Of a stretch of DNA of 44,480 bases, positions 17,894-28,355 are shown in pieces. The notes beneath the pieces are model-generated. The model was not told where the DNA came from. It was given only the letters and a program-made list of their open reading frames with translations, and ran no database searches. The position numbers and the translations under genes were made by a program. Source of the DNA: Corallococcus carmarthensis (lineage in GTDB: Bacteria > Myxococcota > Myxococcia > Myxococcales > Myxococcaceae); contig NZ_RAWE01000066.1 of assembly GCF_003611695.1 (NCBI RefSeq), positions 1 through 44,480 on the forward strand. The letters are read 5' to 3'. Within the stretch, counting starts at the first letter, position 1. Every line of letters begins with the position of its first letter.

Positions 17894-18646
17894 CTATTCG
17901 CCCAGGTACGCGCGCCGAATCTCGGCGCTCTCCAGCAGCGCCTTGCCCGGGCCGGCCATCACCACCTCGCCCGTCTCCAGCACGTAGCCGTAGTGGGCGG
18001 CGTTGAGGGCCAGGTGCGCGTTCTGCTCCACCAGGAGCACGCTGACGCCGGTGGCGTTCACCTCGCGCAGCGTGCGGAAGATGGTCTCCGTCACCTGCGG
18101 CGCCAGGCCCAGGGACGGCTCGTCCAGGAGCAGCAGCTGCGGCTTGCTCAGGAGCGCCCGGGCAATGGCCAGCATCTGCTGCTCGCCGCCGGACAGCGTG
18201 CCCGCCAGTTGCCGCTGGCGCTCCCGCAGCACCGGAAAGAGGCTGAACCCCTTGTCCATGTCCAGGCGCACCTGGGCGGTGTCCTTGCGCAGATACGCAC
18301 CCAGCTCCAGGTTCTCGTACACGGTGAGGTTGGGGAAGATGCCCCGCCCCTCCGGCGCGTGCGCCATGCCGCGCGGCACCAGCTGGTGCGCCTTCAGGCC
18401 CGTGATGTCCTGCCCCGCGAGCGTGATGCGGCCCGCGGACGGCTTGAGCATGCCGCTCACCGCGCGCAGGGTGCTCGTCTTGCCCGCGCCGTTCGCGCCG
18501 ATGAGGGCCACCATCTCGCCCTTGCCCACCGTCAGCGACACGCCCCGGAGCGCCTGGATGGCGCCGTAGCGGACCTGGATGCCCTCCACCGACAACAGCG
18601 GCTCGAACGCGCGCCGCTCGCCCAGCACCTTCACCGGCTCGCTCAC
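17894..18646 (-). CDS. livF: Branched-chain amino acid ABC transporter ATP-binding protein LivF
   Basis: Second ATPase of the high-affinity branched-chain amino acid uptake system, at the cytoplasmic face of LivHM. At 250 residues it has Walker A GANGAGKT (50-57), signature LSGGEQQ, Walker B LLLLDEPSLGLAPQ and the H-loop region VLLVEQNAH. The LivF-type SLGLAP motif separates it from LivG. GTG start, overlapping the livG stop as GTGA, so it is translationally coupled. It is the last gene of the operon livK-H-M-G-F. Confidence 0.95.
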   Translation of the reverse strand: MSEPVKVLGERRAFEPLLSVEGIQVRYGAIQALRGVSLTVGKGEMVALIGANGAGKTSTLRAVSGMLKPSAGRITLAGQDITGLKAHQLVPRGMAHAPEGRGIFPNLTVYENLELGAYLRKDTAQVRLDMDKGFSLFPVLRERQRQLAGTLSGGEQQMLAIARALLSKPQLLLLDEPSLGLAPQVTETIFRTLREVNATGVSVLLVEQNAHLALNAAHYGYVLETGEVVMAGPGKALLESAEIRRAYLGE

Positions 18647-19524
18647 GCCGCGCCTCCGTGGGACTCCAGGTAGCTGTCGCCCAGGTACGCCTCGATGACC
18701 TTGCGGTCGCTGCGCACCTCCGCCGGAGCGCCGCGGGCAATCGTCTCGCCGTGGTCCAGCACGGTGATGCGCTCGCAGATGCCCATCACCAGCTTCATGT
18801 CGTGCTCGATGACCAGCACCCCCAGCGAGAACTCGTCGCGCAGCCGGCGGATGAGCACCATCAGGTCCGCCTTCTCACGCGTGTTCATGCCCGCCGCGGG
18901 CTCGTCCAGCAGCAGCACCTTGGGGCGCGTGCCCAGCGCGCGGGCGATCTCCAGCCGGCGCTGCTCGCCGTAGGGGAGGTTCCTGGCCTCCTCGTCGCGG
19001 CGGTGCGACAGGCCCATCACCTCCAGCAGGTGCTCCGCCTGGCGCGTCAGCTCGCGCTCCTCGGCCTGGAAGCCGGGGGTGAGCAGCAGCGCGCGCCACC
19101 AGTCGCGGTAGTTGCGCATCGCCGTGCCCGCCTTCGCGGCGAGGCCCAGGCGCACCGGGTGCAGCCCCCCCTGCGCGCGGCAGGCCACCTTCACGTTGTC
19201 CAGCGCGGTCAGGGCGCGGAACAGGCGGATGTTCTGGAACGTGCGCGCGAGGCCCAGGTGGTTGATCTGATGCGGCACCCAGCCGTTCACCCGCTGCCCG
19301 GCCACGCGCACCTCGCCCTCGGTGGGCTGGTACACGCCGGTGAGCACGTTGAACGCGGTGGACTTGCCCGCGCCGTTGGGACCAATCAGGCCCAGCAGGT
19401 CGCCCTGGCGCACGGTGAGGTTGAAGTCCGTGAGGGCCTTGAGGCCCCCGAAGCGGATGCTCACGCCGGACGCCTGGAGCAGCGCGTCGCCAGAACCCGG
19501 GGCCGAAGCAATGGCGGCGCTCAT
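18643..19524 (-). CDS. livG: Branched-chain amino acid ABC transporter ATP-binding protein LivG
   Basis: ATPase partner of LivF, 293 residues. Walker A is GPNGAGKS (48-55), followed by the LivG-typical NHLGLARTFQNIRLF, signature-like LPYGEQRRLEIARAL, Walker B VLLLDEPAAGMNTREK and H-loop VLVIEHDMKLVMG. A stretch of about 40 residues between the Q-loop region and signature (CRAQGGLHPVRLGLAAKAGT) is the usual LivG insertion. ATG overlaps the livM stop (ATGA). Confidence 0.95.
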   Translation of the reverse strand: MSAAIASAPGSGDALLQASGVSIRFGGLKALTDFNLTVRQGDLLGLIGPNGAGKSTAFNVLTGVYQPTEGEVRVAGQRVNGWVPHQINHLGLARTFQNIRLFRALTALDNVKVACRAQGGLHPVRLGLAAKAGTAMRNYRDWWRALLLTPGFQAEERELTRQAEHLLEVMGLSHRRDEEARNLPYGEQRRLEIARALGTRPKVLLLDEPAAGMNTREKADLMVLIRRLRDEFSLGVLVIEHDMKLVMGICERITVLDHGETIARGAPAEVRSDRKVIEAYLGDSYLESHGGAA

Positions 19525-20594
19525 GACAGCCCCTTCTTCTTCCGGGGAAACCACCGGGGCAGCACGTCCCAGAGCTCCTTCGTGCCGAACAGGCCCTGCG
19601 GCCGGGCCAGCATCAGCACCACCAGCAACAGGCCGTACACGGGCATGCGGATCTGATCCACCTTCTGCGCCAGGCTGCCCTCCGCGCCCAGCACGCCGAA
19701 CAGCGAGCGCAGGCCTTCCGGCAGCAGCGTGAGGAAGATGGCCGCGACGATGGCGCCCGTGCTGGAGCCCAGGCCGCCCAGCACCACCATGACGACGACC
19801 TCCATGGACTTCACGAAGGTGAACGAGCCCGGGTTGATGATGGGCACGAAGTGGGCGAACAGGCCGCCCGCGATGCCCGCGAAGAACGACGAGATGACGA
19901 ACGCGCGGACCTTGTAGCCGGTGGTGTCCACGCCCATGGCCTCCGCGGCCACTTCGTCCTCGCGGATGGCCCACAGGCTGCGGCCGTGGCTGGAACCCGC
20001 GATGCGCCGGGCCACCAGCACCACCAGGAAGACCCAGAAGTACACCATGGCCACGCTGGAGTACTGCGGGATGCCGGACAGGCCCAGCGCGCGGCCGAAG
20101 GCCTCCGTGTTCTGCACCACCACGCGGATGATTTCACCGAAGCCCAGCGTCACGATGGCCAGGTAGTCCCCGCGCAGCCGCAGCGACGGCAGGCCCACCA
20201 GGAACCCGCACAGCGCCGCGCAGGTGCCGCCCGCGAGCAGCGCCACGGTGAAGAGCACCTGGTCGCTGGCGGCGACGGGCAGGAAGGACAGCGCCACCTC
20301 CTTGAGCTCCAGCGACGTGACGCCCGCGATGTACGCGCCCACGGCCATGAAGCCCGCGTGGCCAATGGAGAACTGGCCCGTCATGCCGTTCACGATGTTG
20401 AGGCTCACCGCGAGGATGATGTTCACCCCCACCACGGACAGCAGGTACGTGGCGAAGGGGGACGTGCCCAGCAGCGCCTCCGCCAGCGCCAGCACCGGCA
20501 GCGCGATGAGCACCGGCAGGATGCCGCGCAGGGCCGGGGGCACGCGGCCCACGTCATCGTCGGACAGCGTCGTCACTCCACCCGGGGCCGCCAT
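19521..20594 (-). CDS. livM: Branched-chain amino acid ABC transporter permease LivM
   Basis: Inner-membrane permease of 357 residues with eight to ten predicted helices. Family landmarks are NIILAVSLNIVNGMTGQFSI followed by GHAGFMAVGAY, PSLRLRGDYLAIVTLGFGEI and a C-terminal ...YGLLLVVLMLARPQGLFGTK. The start overlaps the livH stop by one base (TGATG). It pairs with LivH to form the channel. Confidence 0.94.
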   Translation of the reverse strand: MAAPGGVTTLSDDDVGRVPPALRGILPVLIALPVLALAEALLGTSPFATYLLSVVGVNIILAVSLNIVNGMTGQFSIGHAGFMAVGAYIAGVTSLELKEVALSFLPVAASDQVLFTVALLAGGTCAALCGFLVGLPSLRLRGDYLAIVTLGFGEIIRVVVQNTEAFGRALGLSGIPQYSSVAMVYFWVFLVVLVARRIAGSSHGRSLWAIREDEVAAEAMGVDTTGYKVRAFVISSFFAGIAGGLFAHFVPIINPGSFTFVKSMEVVVMVVLGGLGSSTGAIVAAIFLTLLPEGLRSLFGVLGAEGSLAQKVDQIRMPVYGLLLVVLMLARPQGLFGTKELWDVLPRWFPRKKKGLS

Positions 20595-21514
20595 CAGACC
20601 TTCTCCGCCGTGACGCGGCCGAACAGGCCACCCGGCTTCACCAGCAGCACCAGGATGAGGAAGCCGAAGGCCACCGCGTCACGCCAGGTGCTGGCCGCGT
20701 AGCCCACCACGAACTCCTCCACCAGGCCCAGGAGCAGCGCGCCCACCACGGCGCCCGGCACGTTGCCGATGCCGCCGATGACCGCCGCCACGAAGGCCTT
20801 GAGGCCCACGTACAGGCCCATGAGCGGACTCACGGACGTGTCCTTGATGGCGTAGAGCAGGCCCGCGCCCGCCGCCAGCGCGCTGGAGAGCATGAACGTC
20901 AGCGCGATGATGCGGTCGGTGGGGATGCCCATCAGCGCCGCGGTGCGGTGGTCGTAGGACACCGCGCGCATCGCCTTGCCGAAGCGCGTGCGGTACACGA
21001 GGAACTGGAGCGCGGCCATCAGCCCCACTGCGATGAGGAAGCTGATGACCTGCCAGTTCCACACCACCACGTCGCGGTCCCCGATGATGAACCACTCGCT
21101 GGGGACGATGACCTCCGGGAAGGCCCGGGGGGACGCGCCCGGCAGGAAGCCGATGTCCAGCTGGAAGCCGTACGACAGCGCGAACGAGATGCCGATGGCG
21201 GTGATGAGCGCCGTGAGGCGCGGCTTCTCACGCAGCGGCCGGTAGGCGAAGCGCTCGATGAGGAAGCCGAGGATCGCGCACCCCACCATGGCCACCGCGA
21301 AGATGACGACCACGCCCCACAGGGAACGCTGCGCCTGACGCCCGAGGGCGAAGGCGGTCGCGTAGCCCATGTAGACGCCGACCATCATCACGTCGCCGTG
21401 GGCGAAGTTGATGAGCTTGAGGACGCCGTACACCATCGTGTAGCCCAGCGCGACCAGGGCGTAGATGGTGCCGGCGGCCAGACCGTTGATGAGGTGCTGG
21501 AGGAGCTGCGACAT
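20594..21514 (-). CDS. livH: Branched-chain amino acid ABC transporter permease LivH
   Basis: Inner-membrane permease of 306 residues. It begins LLQHLINGLAAGTIYALVAL and continues YTMVYGVLKLINFAHGDVMM, the LivH hallmark; later RAVSYDHRTAALMGIPTDRI and AVIGGIGNVPGAVVGALLLG mark the coupling and C-terminal helices. ATG at 21514 lies 20 bases after the livK stop. It forms the transmembrane channel with LivM. Confidence 0.95.
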   Translation of the reverse strand: MSQLLQHLINGLAAGTIYALVALGYTMVYGVLKLINFAHGDVMMVGVYMGYATAFALGRQAQRSLWGVVVIFAVAMVGCAILGFLIERFAYRPLREKPRLTALITAIGISFALSYGFQLDIGFLPGASPRAFPEVIVPSEWFIIGDRDVVVWNWQVISFLIAVGLMAALQFLVYRTRFGKAMRAVSYDHRTAALMGIPTDRIIALTFMLSSALAAGAGLLYAIKDTSVSPLMGLYVGLKAFVAAVIGGIGNVPGAVVGALLLGLVEEFVVGYAASTWRDAVAFGFLILVLLVKPGGLFGRVTAEKV

Positions 21515-21534
21515 GTGCCGGGGGTGGCCCTGGA

Positions 21535-22746
21535 CTACGGAGAGATGGTGGTGACGTAGGTGGACTTGCCGTCCGCGACCTTCAGCACCACGGCGGACTT
21601 CACCGCGTTGCGCTTGTCGTCCAGCGTGATGTTGCCCGCCACGCCGGGGAAGTCCTTCGTCTTCGCGATGGCCGCGCGCAGGGCCGGGCCGCTGGTGTCC
21701 GGGGCGTTCTTGAGCGCCTCGATGGCGACGCGCGCGGCGTCATACGCCAGCGCCGCGAGCGCGTCCGGCACCGCGCCGTTGTAGTCCGCCTTGTAGTCCG
21801 CGATGAACTTCTTCACGCGCTCGTCCGGGTTGTCCGGCGAGTAGTGGTTGGAGAAGTAGCTGCCGTCGATGGCGCTGCCGCCCAGTTCGAAGAGCTTCTC
21901 GGAGTCCCAGCCGTCGCCGCCCATCAGCGGCACCTTCAGGCCCAGCTCACGCGCCTGGCGGGCGATGACGCCCACCTCGCTGTAGTAGCCCGGCACGTAG
22001 ATGCCTTCCGGCTGCGTCTTCTTGATGGCGGTCAGCTGCGCGCGGTAGTCCGTGTCGCCCTGGCTGTAGCTCTCCGTGACGGTGATCTTCCCGCCCATCT
22101 CCGCGAACTTCTGGCGGAAGACCTCCGTGAGGCCAATGGAGTAGGCGCTCTTGTTGTCCTGGAGCACCGCGACCTTGTTGAGCTTGAGGTTCTCCCGCGC
22201 GAACTTCGCCATCACGAAGCCCTGGAACGGGTCGATGAAGCAGACGCGGAAGATGTTGTCGCCCTTCTCCGTCACGGAGGGGTTGGTGGACGACGGGGTG
22301 ATCATGGGCACGCCGGCCGCCTGCGCCTTCTCCGCCATGGCCAGGGAGCTGGACGAGGCCACCTCGCCCAGGATGAGCACCACCTTGTCCTGGGTGATGA
22401 GGCGGGTGACGGCCTGCGCCGCCTCCTCGGGCTTGCTCTGGTCGTCGTACACGCGCACGACCAGCTTCTTGCCCTTCACGCCGCCAGCCGCGTTGGCTTC
22501 CTTCAGCGCCAGCGCGATGCCGTTGCGGCTGGAGATGCCGAACGTCGCCTGGCCGCCCGTCAGCGCGCCCACTTCGCCCAGCACGATGACGTCGCTCCCC
22601 GCCGGAGGCGTGCCGCCACCCTGCGCGGTGGCCGGGGCCTGCGCCGCGGGCGCGCCTCCCGCCTCTCCCGTGGGCTGCGTCTTCTTCTCGCAGGCGGCCG
22701 CCAGGACGGCGAGCGCGGCGAGGAGCATCGGGGCAAGTCGTCGCAT
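21535..22746 (-). CDS. livK: Branched-chain amino acid-binding lipoprotein
   Basis: Substrate-binding protein of the operon, 403 residues. The signal MRRLAPMLLAALAVLAAAC gives a lipidated Cys19, then a Gly/Ala/Pro linker. The type I periplasmic-binding fold is typical: LGEVGALTGGQATFGISSRN, EANAAGGVKGKKL, MITPSSTNPSVTEKG (the Leu/Ile/Val-binding serine-threonine loop), YVPGYYSEVGVIARQARELG and AYDAARVAIEAL. It is a lipoprotein, as expected when binding protein and transporter are both retained at a membrane. First gene of the operon, with a recognisable promoter upstream. Exact amino-acid preference is not readable. Confidence 0.93.
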   Translation of the reverse strand: MRRLAPMLLAALAVLAAACEKKTQPTGEAGGAPAAQAPATAQGGGTPPAGSDVIVLGEVGALTGGQATFGISSRNGIALALKEANAAGGVKGKKLVVRVYDDQSKPEEAAQAVTRLITQDKVVLILGEVASSSSLAMAEKAQAAGVPMITPSSTNPSVTEKGDNIFRVCFIDPFQGFVMAKFARENLKLNKVAVLQDNKSAYSIGLTEVFRQKFAEMGGKITVTESYSQGDTDYRAQLTAIKKTQPEGIYVPGYYSEVGVIARQARELGLKVPLMGGDGWDSEKLFELGGSAIDGSYFSNHYSPDNPDERVKKFIADYKADYNGAVPDALAALAYDAARVAIEALKNAPDTSGPALRAAIAKTKDFPGVAGNITLDDKRNAVKSAVVLKVADGKSTYVTTISP

Positions 22747-22788
22747 GCGGGGGGTTCCTCCGGGGGAGATGACGGGCAAAGCCCCGGT

Positions 22789-22817
22789 TTTCTAGGGGAG
22801 CCCTCCCCATGGGTCAA
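22789..22817 (-). promoter_or_regulatory. Promoter of the liv operon
   Basis: On the minus strand TTGACC (22812-22817), 17 bases, then TAGAAA (22789-22794). The -35 matches at five of six positions and the spacing is ideal; the leader to the livK ATG would be about 36 bases. No operator was recognised. Confidence 0.55.
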
Positions 22818-22906
22818 GCGCACAGCTTGGCTCCGGAGTCCCGCCAACACCTCGGAACAGCGCTGTCGCGAGCCCCCTCCCCCACCGCCGGTGCGCACCC
22901 GCCCGC

Positions 22907-23230
22907 TCAGGGCTCCAGCCAGAAGTGCTCCCGGCCCGACGGCCCCCGGCGGATCCTCGGCAGGCTTCCGGGCCCGGGCCCTTCCCCCTCGCCGTCCTCC
23001 CAGGGCGCCGTGTCCTCGTGCGTCAGGCTCCACCCGGCGGAGGAAGGAGGGGCTTCCGCGTCCGGTGGCGCGGTGGGCGCCCGGGAGACAGGCCCCAGGC
23101 CCCAGGCCTCTTCCGGCGTGGACTCCGGGAGGGACGCGGCGGCGCGGCGGCGCAGGAACCGGCCCGCCACCAGCAGCCCCACCGCGCCGGCCATCCACCC
23201 GAGTCCCCGGCCTGGCCTCGTGGCTCGCAT
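22907..23230 (-). CDS. Small single-pass membrane protein, unknown function
   Basis: A 107-residue protein. MRATRPGRGLGWMAGAVGLL starts a single hydrophobic segment (to about residue 22), followed by the basic stop-transfer RFLRRRAAA and an acidic/Pro-rich, probably disordered tail ending PSGREHFWLEP. AAGGAG lies seven bases before ATG 23230, which decides the start. I do not recognise a family. It lies upstream of the liv promoter on the same strand with a 160-base gap. Confidence 0.6.
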   Translation of the reverse strand: MRATRPGRGLGWMAGAVGLLVAGRFLRRRAAASLPESTPEEAWGLGPVSRAPTAPPDAEAPPSSAGWSLTHEDTAPWEDGEGEGPGPGSLPRIRRGPSGREHFWLEP

Positions 23231-23274
23231 CGCAGGCTCCTTCGTCGCGCGGGCCGGGACATCCGGGCTCGCGT

Positions 23275-23437
23275 CCACACAGTGGGGTGTGGGGACGCGC
23301 GCCGCCAACATGGGGACCGGTGGTTACGCCCCTGCACGCCTGCTGTCCGGACAGGAGACGGGAGGCGTGCCGCGTGCCGTTGTCAGCGGCGTGCGGCGTA
23401 CCGAGCCCCTGGATCATCCAGCAGCAGGGGTTTTCTT
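23275..23437 (+). ncRNA. Candidate structured RNA or attenuating leader
   Basis: The 358-base gap 23231-23588 holds no gene, but has a chain of inverted repeats. They are CCACAC/GTGTGG (23275-23292), GGGG/CCCC (23312-23332), GCACGCCT/AGGCGTGC (23334-23341 with 23363-23370, loop containing the palindrome CTGTCCGGACAG), a 9-bp stem with two wobbles (23371-23379 with 23387-23395), and CCCCTG/CAGGGG (23406-23430) followed directly by TTTTCTT. The last has the form of an intrinsic terminator on the plus strand, yet no plus-strand gene precedes it. It could be a small RNA or a premature terminator in the leader of the DUF2382 gene. No known RNA family is claimed. Confidence 0.45.
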
Positions 23438-23588
23438 GGGCGTCACTGCACCCACTTTGCGGGTGATGGCCGTGGCGGGCACCTCGCGTCCACTTCCCCC
23501 CAGGAACCCCCTTCAGCGCGACGGACGGCCCTGGCGCACCGCTTCCGGCCACACCCGACCCGATGTGAAGGCACAAGGAGCCAAGGCA

Positions 23589-24479
23589 ATGATGATCAAG
23601 CGCAACGACATCAAGGAAGGGATGACGGTCCGCAGCAGCGACGGCGAGAAGCTGGGCAAGGTGTTCGCCGTGAGCGAGGGCGAGTTCCACATCGAGAAGG
23701 GCATGTTCTTCCCGAAGGACTACCTGGTCCGCTACGTGGAGGTGAGCGACATCCGCAACGGGGAGATCTACCTCAACCACGGCCGCGAGGCGCTCAGCGG
23801 CCTGGCGGACGCCGGCGGCATCGTGGAGGGCCGGACTGGCGGCGTGGGCGCCGGGGCGGTGGGCGCGACGGCGGCGGCGGCCACCGGCAGCGCGGGAGGA
23901 ATTGGCGCGGGGCTGAAGGCAGGCGCCCAGAAGGTGGGGGACGCCGCGAGGGCCGGCGCGGAGAAGGTCGGCCTCAAGGAGCGCGAACTGCGCGCGGACC
24001 TGCGCGCGGACCTGCGCGGCAAGGAGCGCATCGCGAACGAGGACGTCACGCTGCGCACGCACCATGAGGAGCTGGGCGTCACCAAGCACCAGCGCTCCGC
24101 GGGCGAGGCGCAGGTGCGGAAGATCGTCGTGGAGGAGATGAAGACGGTGGAGGTCCCGCTGCGCCACGAGGAGGTGGAGGTGGTGCGCCGGGCGGTGAAG
24201 GGGGACAACATCCCCGGCGACGTGGCGGACTTCCGCGAGGAGACCATCCGCATCCCCCTGAGCGCGGAGGAGGCGGAGCTGACCAAGCGCGCGTACACGG
24301 ACGAGGAGATCACCATCCACAAGCGCCCCATCGAGGAGCGCCGCAGCATGGAGGGCCGCGTCCGCCACGAGGAGCTGGGAGACGTGACGGTGGTGCGCAC
24401 CGAGGCCGACGTGGACGAGGAGACGCGCCGCGCCGGCTACACCGCGGGCCCGGACATCGATCCGCTCAAGCGCAGGTAG
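23589..24479 (+). CDS. PRC-barrel-like and DUF2382 domain stress protein
   Basis: A 296-residue soluble protein. Residues 1-75 (KRNDIKEGMTVRSSDGEKLG, FHIEKGMFFPKDYLVRYVEV) form a PRC-barrel/DUF2171-like domain. An Ala/Gly-rich stretch (about 80-135) could be a flexible linker or amphipathic helix. DUF2382 follows (about 155-265) with LRTHHEELGVTKHQRSAGEA, EEMKTVEVPLRHEEVEVVRR, EETIRIPLSAEEAELTKRAY and KRPIEERRSMEGRVRHEEL. Relatives (AvaK, YsnF) are stress-linked; no enzymatic function is known. ATG 23589 has AAGGAG upstream. The frame remains open far upstream, but this is high-GC shadow. Its leader contains the hairpin chain described at 23275-23437. Confidence 0.82.
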   Translation: MMIKRNDIKEGMTVRSSDGEKLGKVFAVSEGEFHIEKGMFFPKDYLVRYVEVSDIRNGEIYLNHGREALSGLADAGGIVEGRTGGVGAGAVGATAAAATGSAGGIGAGLKAGAQKVGDAARAGAEKVGLKERELRADLRADLRGKERIANEDVTLRTHHEELGVTKHQRSAGEAQVRKIVVEEMKTVEVPLRHEEVEVVRRAVKGDNIPGDVADFREETIRIPLSAEEAELTKRAYTDEEITIHKRPIEERRSMEGRVRHEELGDVTVVRTEADVDEETRRAGYTAGPDIDPLKRR

Positions 24480-24517
24480 CGCCCCCGGAGGGAAAGAGTC
24501 ACAGGCCTTGTGCTCCG

Positions 24518-24555
24518 CCCCGCATGCCGCGCCTTCACGCGCGCGGTGTGCGGGG
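24518..24555. terminator. Bidirectional terminator-like hairpin
   Basis: A 15-bp stem (24518-24532 with 24541-24555, two G-T wobbles) with an eight-base loop lies between convergent genes. An outer perfect 9-bp inverted repeat, CCGGAGGGA (24485-24493) with TCCCTCCGG (24565-24573), encloses it. Confidence 0.6.
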
Positions 24556-24574
24556 GGTGGCGCATCCCTCCGGT

Positions 24575-26089
24575 TCAGCGCGGCGCGCGGGTGGGCGGCG
24601 TCGCTCGGGTAGGGACCTCCCGCGCGTGGTCCACGGCGGTCTCCAGCCGCTGCGAGTCGCGCAGCCGCTCCGGGAACAGCCGCCCCGCCAGCGCCGCCAG
24701 CGCCGTGTCGCGCGCGGGGGGACACGCGGCCAGCAGCCGGTCCGCCATGGCGTGGGCGTTGTCGAAGCGGGCCTCCGGAGCCTTGGACAGCGCCACCGAC
24801 AGCACGTTCCACAAGGGCGCGGGCACCTCCGGGGGCTTGGTCAGCTTCTCCTGGCAGATGGCCTTCATGGAGGCCAGCTCGTCCTCGCGCTCGAAGGCGC
24901 GCCGGCCCGTGAGGGACTGGTAGAGGATGAGCCCCATGGCGAACAGGTCGCTGCGTGCGTCCAGCTTCTGGCCCAGCGCCTGCTCCGGGGACATGTAGAG
25001 CGGCTTGCCCTTCACGATGCCCGGCAGCGTCACCGTGCGCTGCGCGCGCACCTTGGCCACGCCGAAGTCCAGCACCTTCACCTGGCCGTCGAAGCCCACC
25101 ATCAGGTTGTGCGGCGACAGGTCGCGGTGCACCAGCTCCAGGGACGCGCCGTCCTCGCCCTTGAGCGCATGCGCGGCGTGCAGCCCCATGAGCGCCTGCG
25201 ACACGATGGCGGACACCACCGCCGGCTCCAGCGGCCCCTTGTTGGCGCGCAAGAGCCGGTCCAGGTCGATGCCGTTCACCAGCTCCATGGCGATGTAGTA
25301 CGCGCCCTGCGCCTCGCCGAAGTCGTAGACGTGCACCAGGTTGGGGTGCGACAGCCGCAGGCCGATGCGCGCCTCGTCCAGGAACTGCTGCACCATCTCC
25401 GGCTGCGCCGTCAGGTGGGGGAGGATGCGCTTGAGCGCCACCAGCCGCCCCAGCCCCTCCGGCCCGCGCGTGCGCGCGATGAGCACCTGCGCCATGCCGC
25501 CCGTGCCCAGGGGACGCACGACTTCATAGCGGCCAATGCGCCCGCGGTTGACCGGCGTGCCGTCCACGTCCAGTTCGTCCAGCCGCTCCAGCGGGCCCCG
25601 CCCGTCCGTCAGCGCCAGGAAGGACAGCACCGCGGAGTCCAGCTGTTCGCCAATCGCCTCCACCAGCCCCATCACCCGCGCGCCGCCGTCCTCGAAGTTC
25701 CCCTCCACCAGCAGGCCCAGCCCGCCCAGGTTCAGCCGTCCCAGGGTGAGCTGCTGGCAGAAGAGCATCCGGCCTTCTTCCCGCAGCTTCCGGGGGCCGC
25801 TCCAGTGGGCCGCCTCGAAGACGTCCACGCCCAGTTCGCCCAGCACACGCGTCAGCACCGGGCCGCGCGTGCCCCGGAGCGACACGAAGCCCGCCTTCGC
25901 GTGCACCATCCGGGCGCACTGCGTGAGGAACACATCCAGGCCGGTGTCGAGGTCCAGCCCCCGCTCCAGGCAGTCCTCGAGGATGTCGTCGGCCATCCGG
26001 TTCACGGCCATCAGGCCGCGCAGGAAGGCCAGCTCTTCTTCCGGGGATTGGAACGCCACGCGTCCATCAATACCCGAAAACCCGGGCAC
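24575..26089 (-). CDS. Ser/Thr protein kinase with N-terminal GAF-like domain
   Basis: A 504-residue soluble Hanks-type kinase. Residues 10-160 look like a GAF sensory domain (RMADDILEDCLERGLDLDTG, AKAGFVSLRG, EEGRMLFCQQ). The kinase domain begins at RYEVVRPLGTGGMAQV; Lys220 (VALKRIL), Glu239 in helix C, HRDLSPHN (321-328) and DFG (341-343) are all present, so it should be active. The SPHN loop in place of KPEN is common in myxobacterial kinases. No membrane segment. GTG 26089 is used; GTG at 26059 is an alternative giving MAFQSPEEEL. It lies 25 bases after the small membrane protein gene and probably shares its transcript. Confidence 0.88.
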   Translation of the reverse strand: MPGFSGIDGRVAFQSPEEELAFLRGLMAVNRMADDILEDCLERGLDLDTGLDVFLTQCARMVHAKAGFVSLRGTRGPVLTRVLGELGVDVFEAAHWSGPRKLREEGRMLFCQQLTLGRLNLGGLGLLVEGNFEDGGARVMGLVEAIGEQLDSAVLSFLALTDGRGPLERLDELDVDGTPVNRGRIGRYEVVRPLGTGGMAQVLIARTRGPEGLGRLVALKRILPHLTAQPEMVQQFLDEARIGLRLSHPNLVHVYDFGEAQGAYYIAMELVNGIDLDRLLRANKGPLEPAVVSAIVSQALMGLHAAHALKGEDGASLELVHRDLSPHNLMVGFDGQVKVLDFGVAKVRAQRTVTLPGIVKGKPLYMSPEQALGQKLDARSDLFAMGLILYQSLTGRRAFEREDELASMKAICQEKLTKPPEVPAPLWNVLSVALSKAPEARFDNAHAMADRLLAACPPARDTALAALAGRLFPERLRDSQRLETAVDHAREVPTRATPPTRAPR

Positions 26090-26114
26090 AATGGAGCGCC
26101 CCCCGGGTGGGGCG

Positions 26115-26426
26115 TCAGACGCGCTCGCGGTCCACGCGCACCACCGGCGTCAGGCGCTCCGGCAGTTCCGGAAGCTCGGGCGACGCACGGGTGACGGGGT
26201 GCTCCAGCATGCCGTGCCGGTCCAGCATGTGCTCCAGGTGCGCCACCCGCGCGCGCAGCCCCTCCAGCTCCCCGGCGGCCACCTGCCCGCGGGCCTGGAC
26301 CTCGCGCACGCGCAGCCACGTCTCCACCACGGGCTTGAGGGCGAAGCGCACCGTGAGGCCGAACAGCGGCACGCCGACGGTCATGCCCGTGACCAGGATG
26401 ATCACGACGGCTTCAGTCAATTCCAT
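26115..26426 (-). CDS. Small membrane protein with coiled coil
   Basis: A 103-residue protein with one N-terminal helix (AVVIILVTGMTVGVPLFGLT), then a charged helical region with heptad-like Leu/Val spacing (VREVQARGQVAAGELEGLRA, RVAHLEHMLDRHG), and a Pro-rich end. The layout resembles PspB-like or other small regulators, but no family is certain. It is immediately upstream of the GAF-like kinase gene on the same strand; a membrane-tethered partner for that kinase is possible by position only. Confidence 0.65.
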   Translation of the reverse strand: MELTEAVVIILVTGMTVGVPLFGLTVRFALKPVVETWLRVREVQARGQVAAGELEGLRARVAHLEHMLDRHGMLEHPVTRASPELPELPERLTPVVRVDRERV

Positions 26427-26480
26427 GGGGGAGGCTCCGGGGAAGAAAGAGGCGGACCCCCGGGCCTACGAACGGGGGGA

Positions 26481-26501
26481 CCGGGCGATTGCACCGCCCG
26501 G
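26481..26501 (-). terminator. Terminator-like hairpin after dnaK
   Basis: CCGGGCG/CGCCCGG, perfect 7-bp stem, loop ATTGCAC, 23 bases beyond the dnaK stop. No T-run. Confidence 0.45.
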
Positions 26502-26523
26502 CCCGCGCACCCGGGGTGAGGCA

Positions 26524-28353
<1,830 letters not shown>

Positions 28354-28355
28354 GA

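Noticed and set aside
22809-23588. N-terminal extension of the DUF2382 protein using the open frame upstream
   Set aside because: The extension is Pro/Arg/Ser-rich without domain features, crosses a divergent gene and the hairpin chain, and a good ribosome-binding site precedes ATG 23589.
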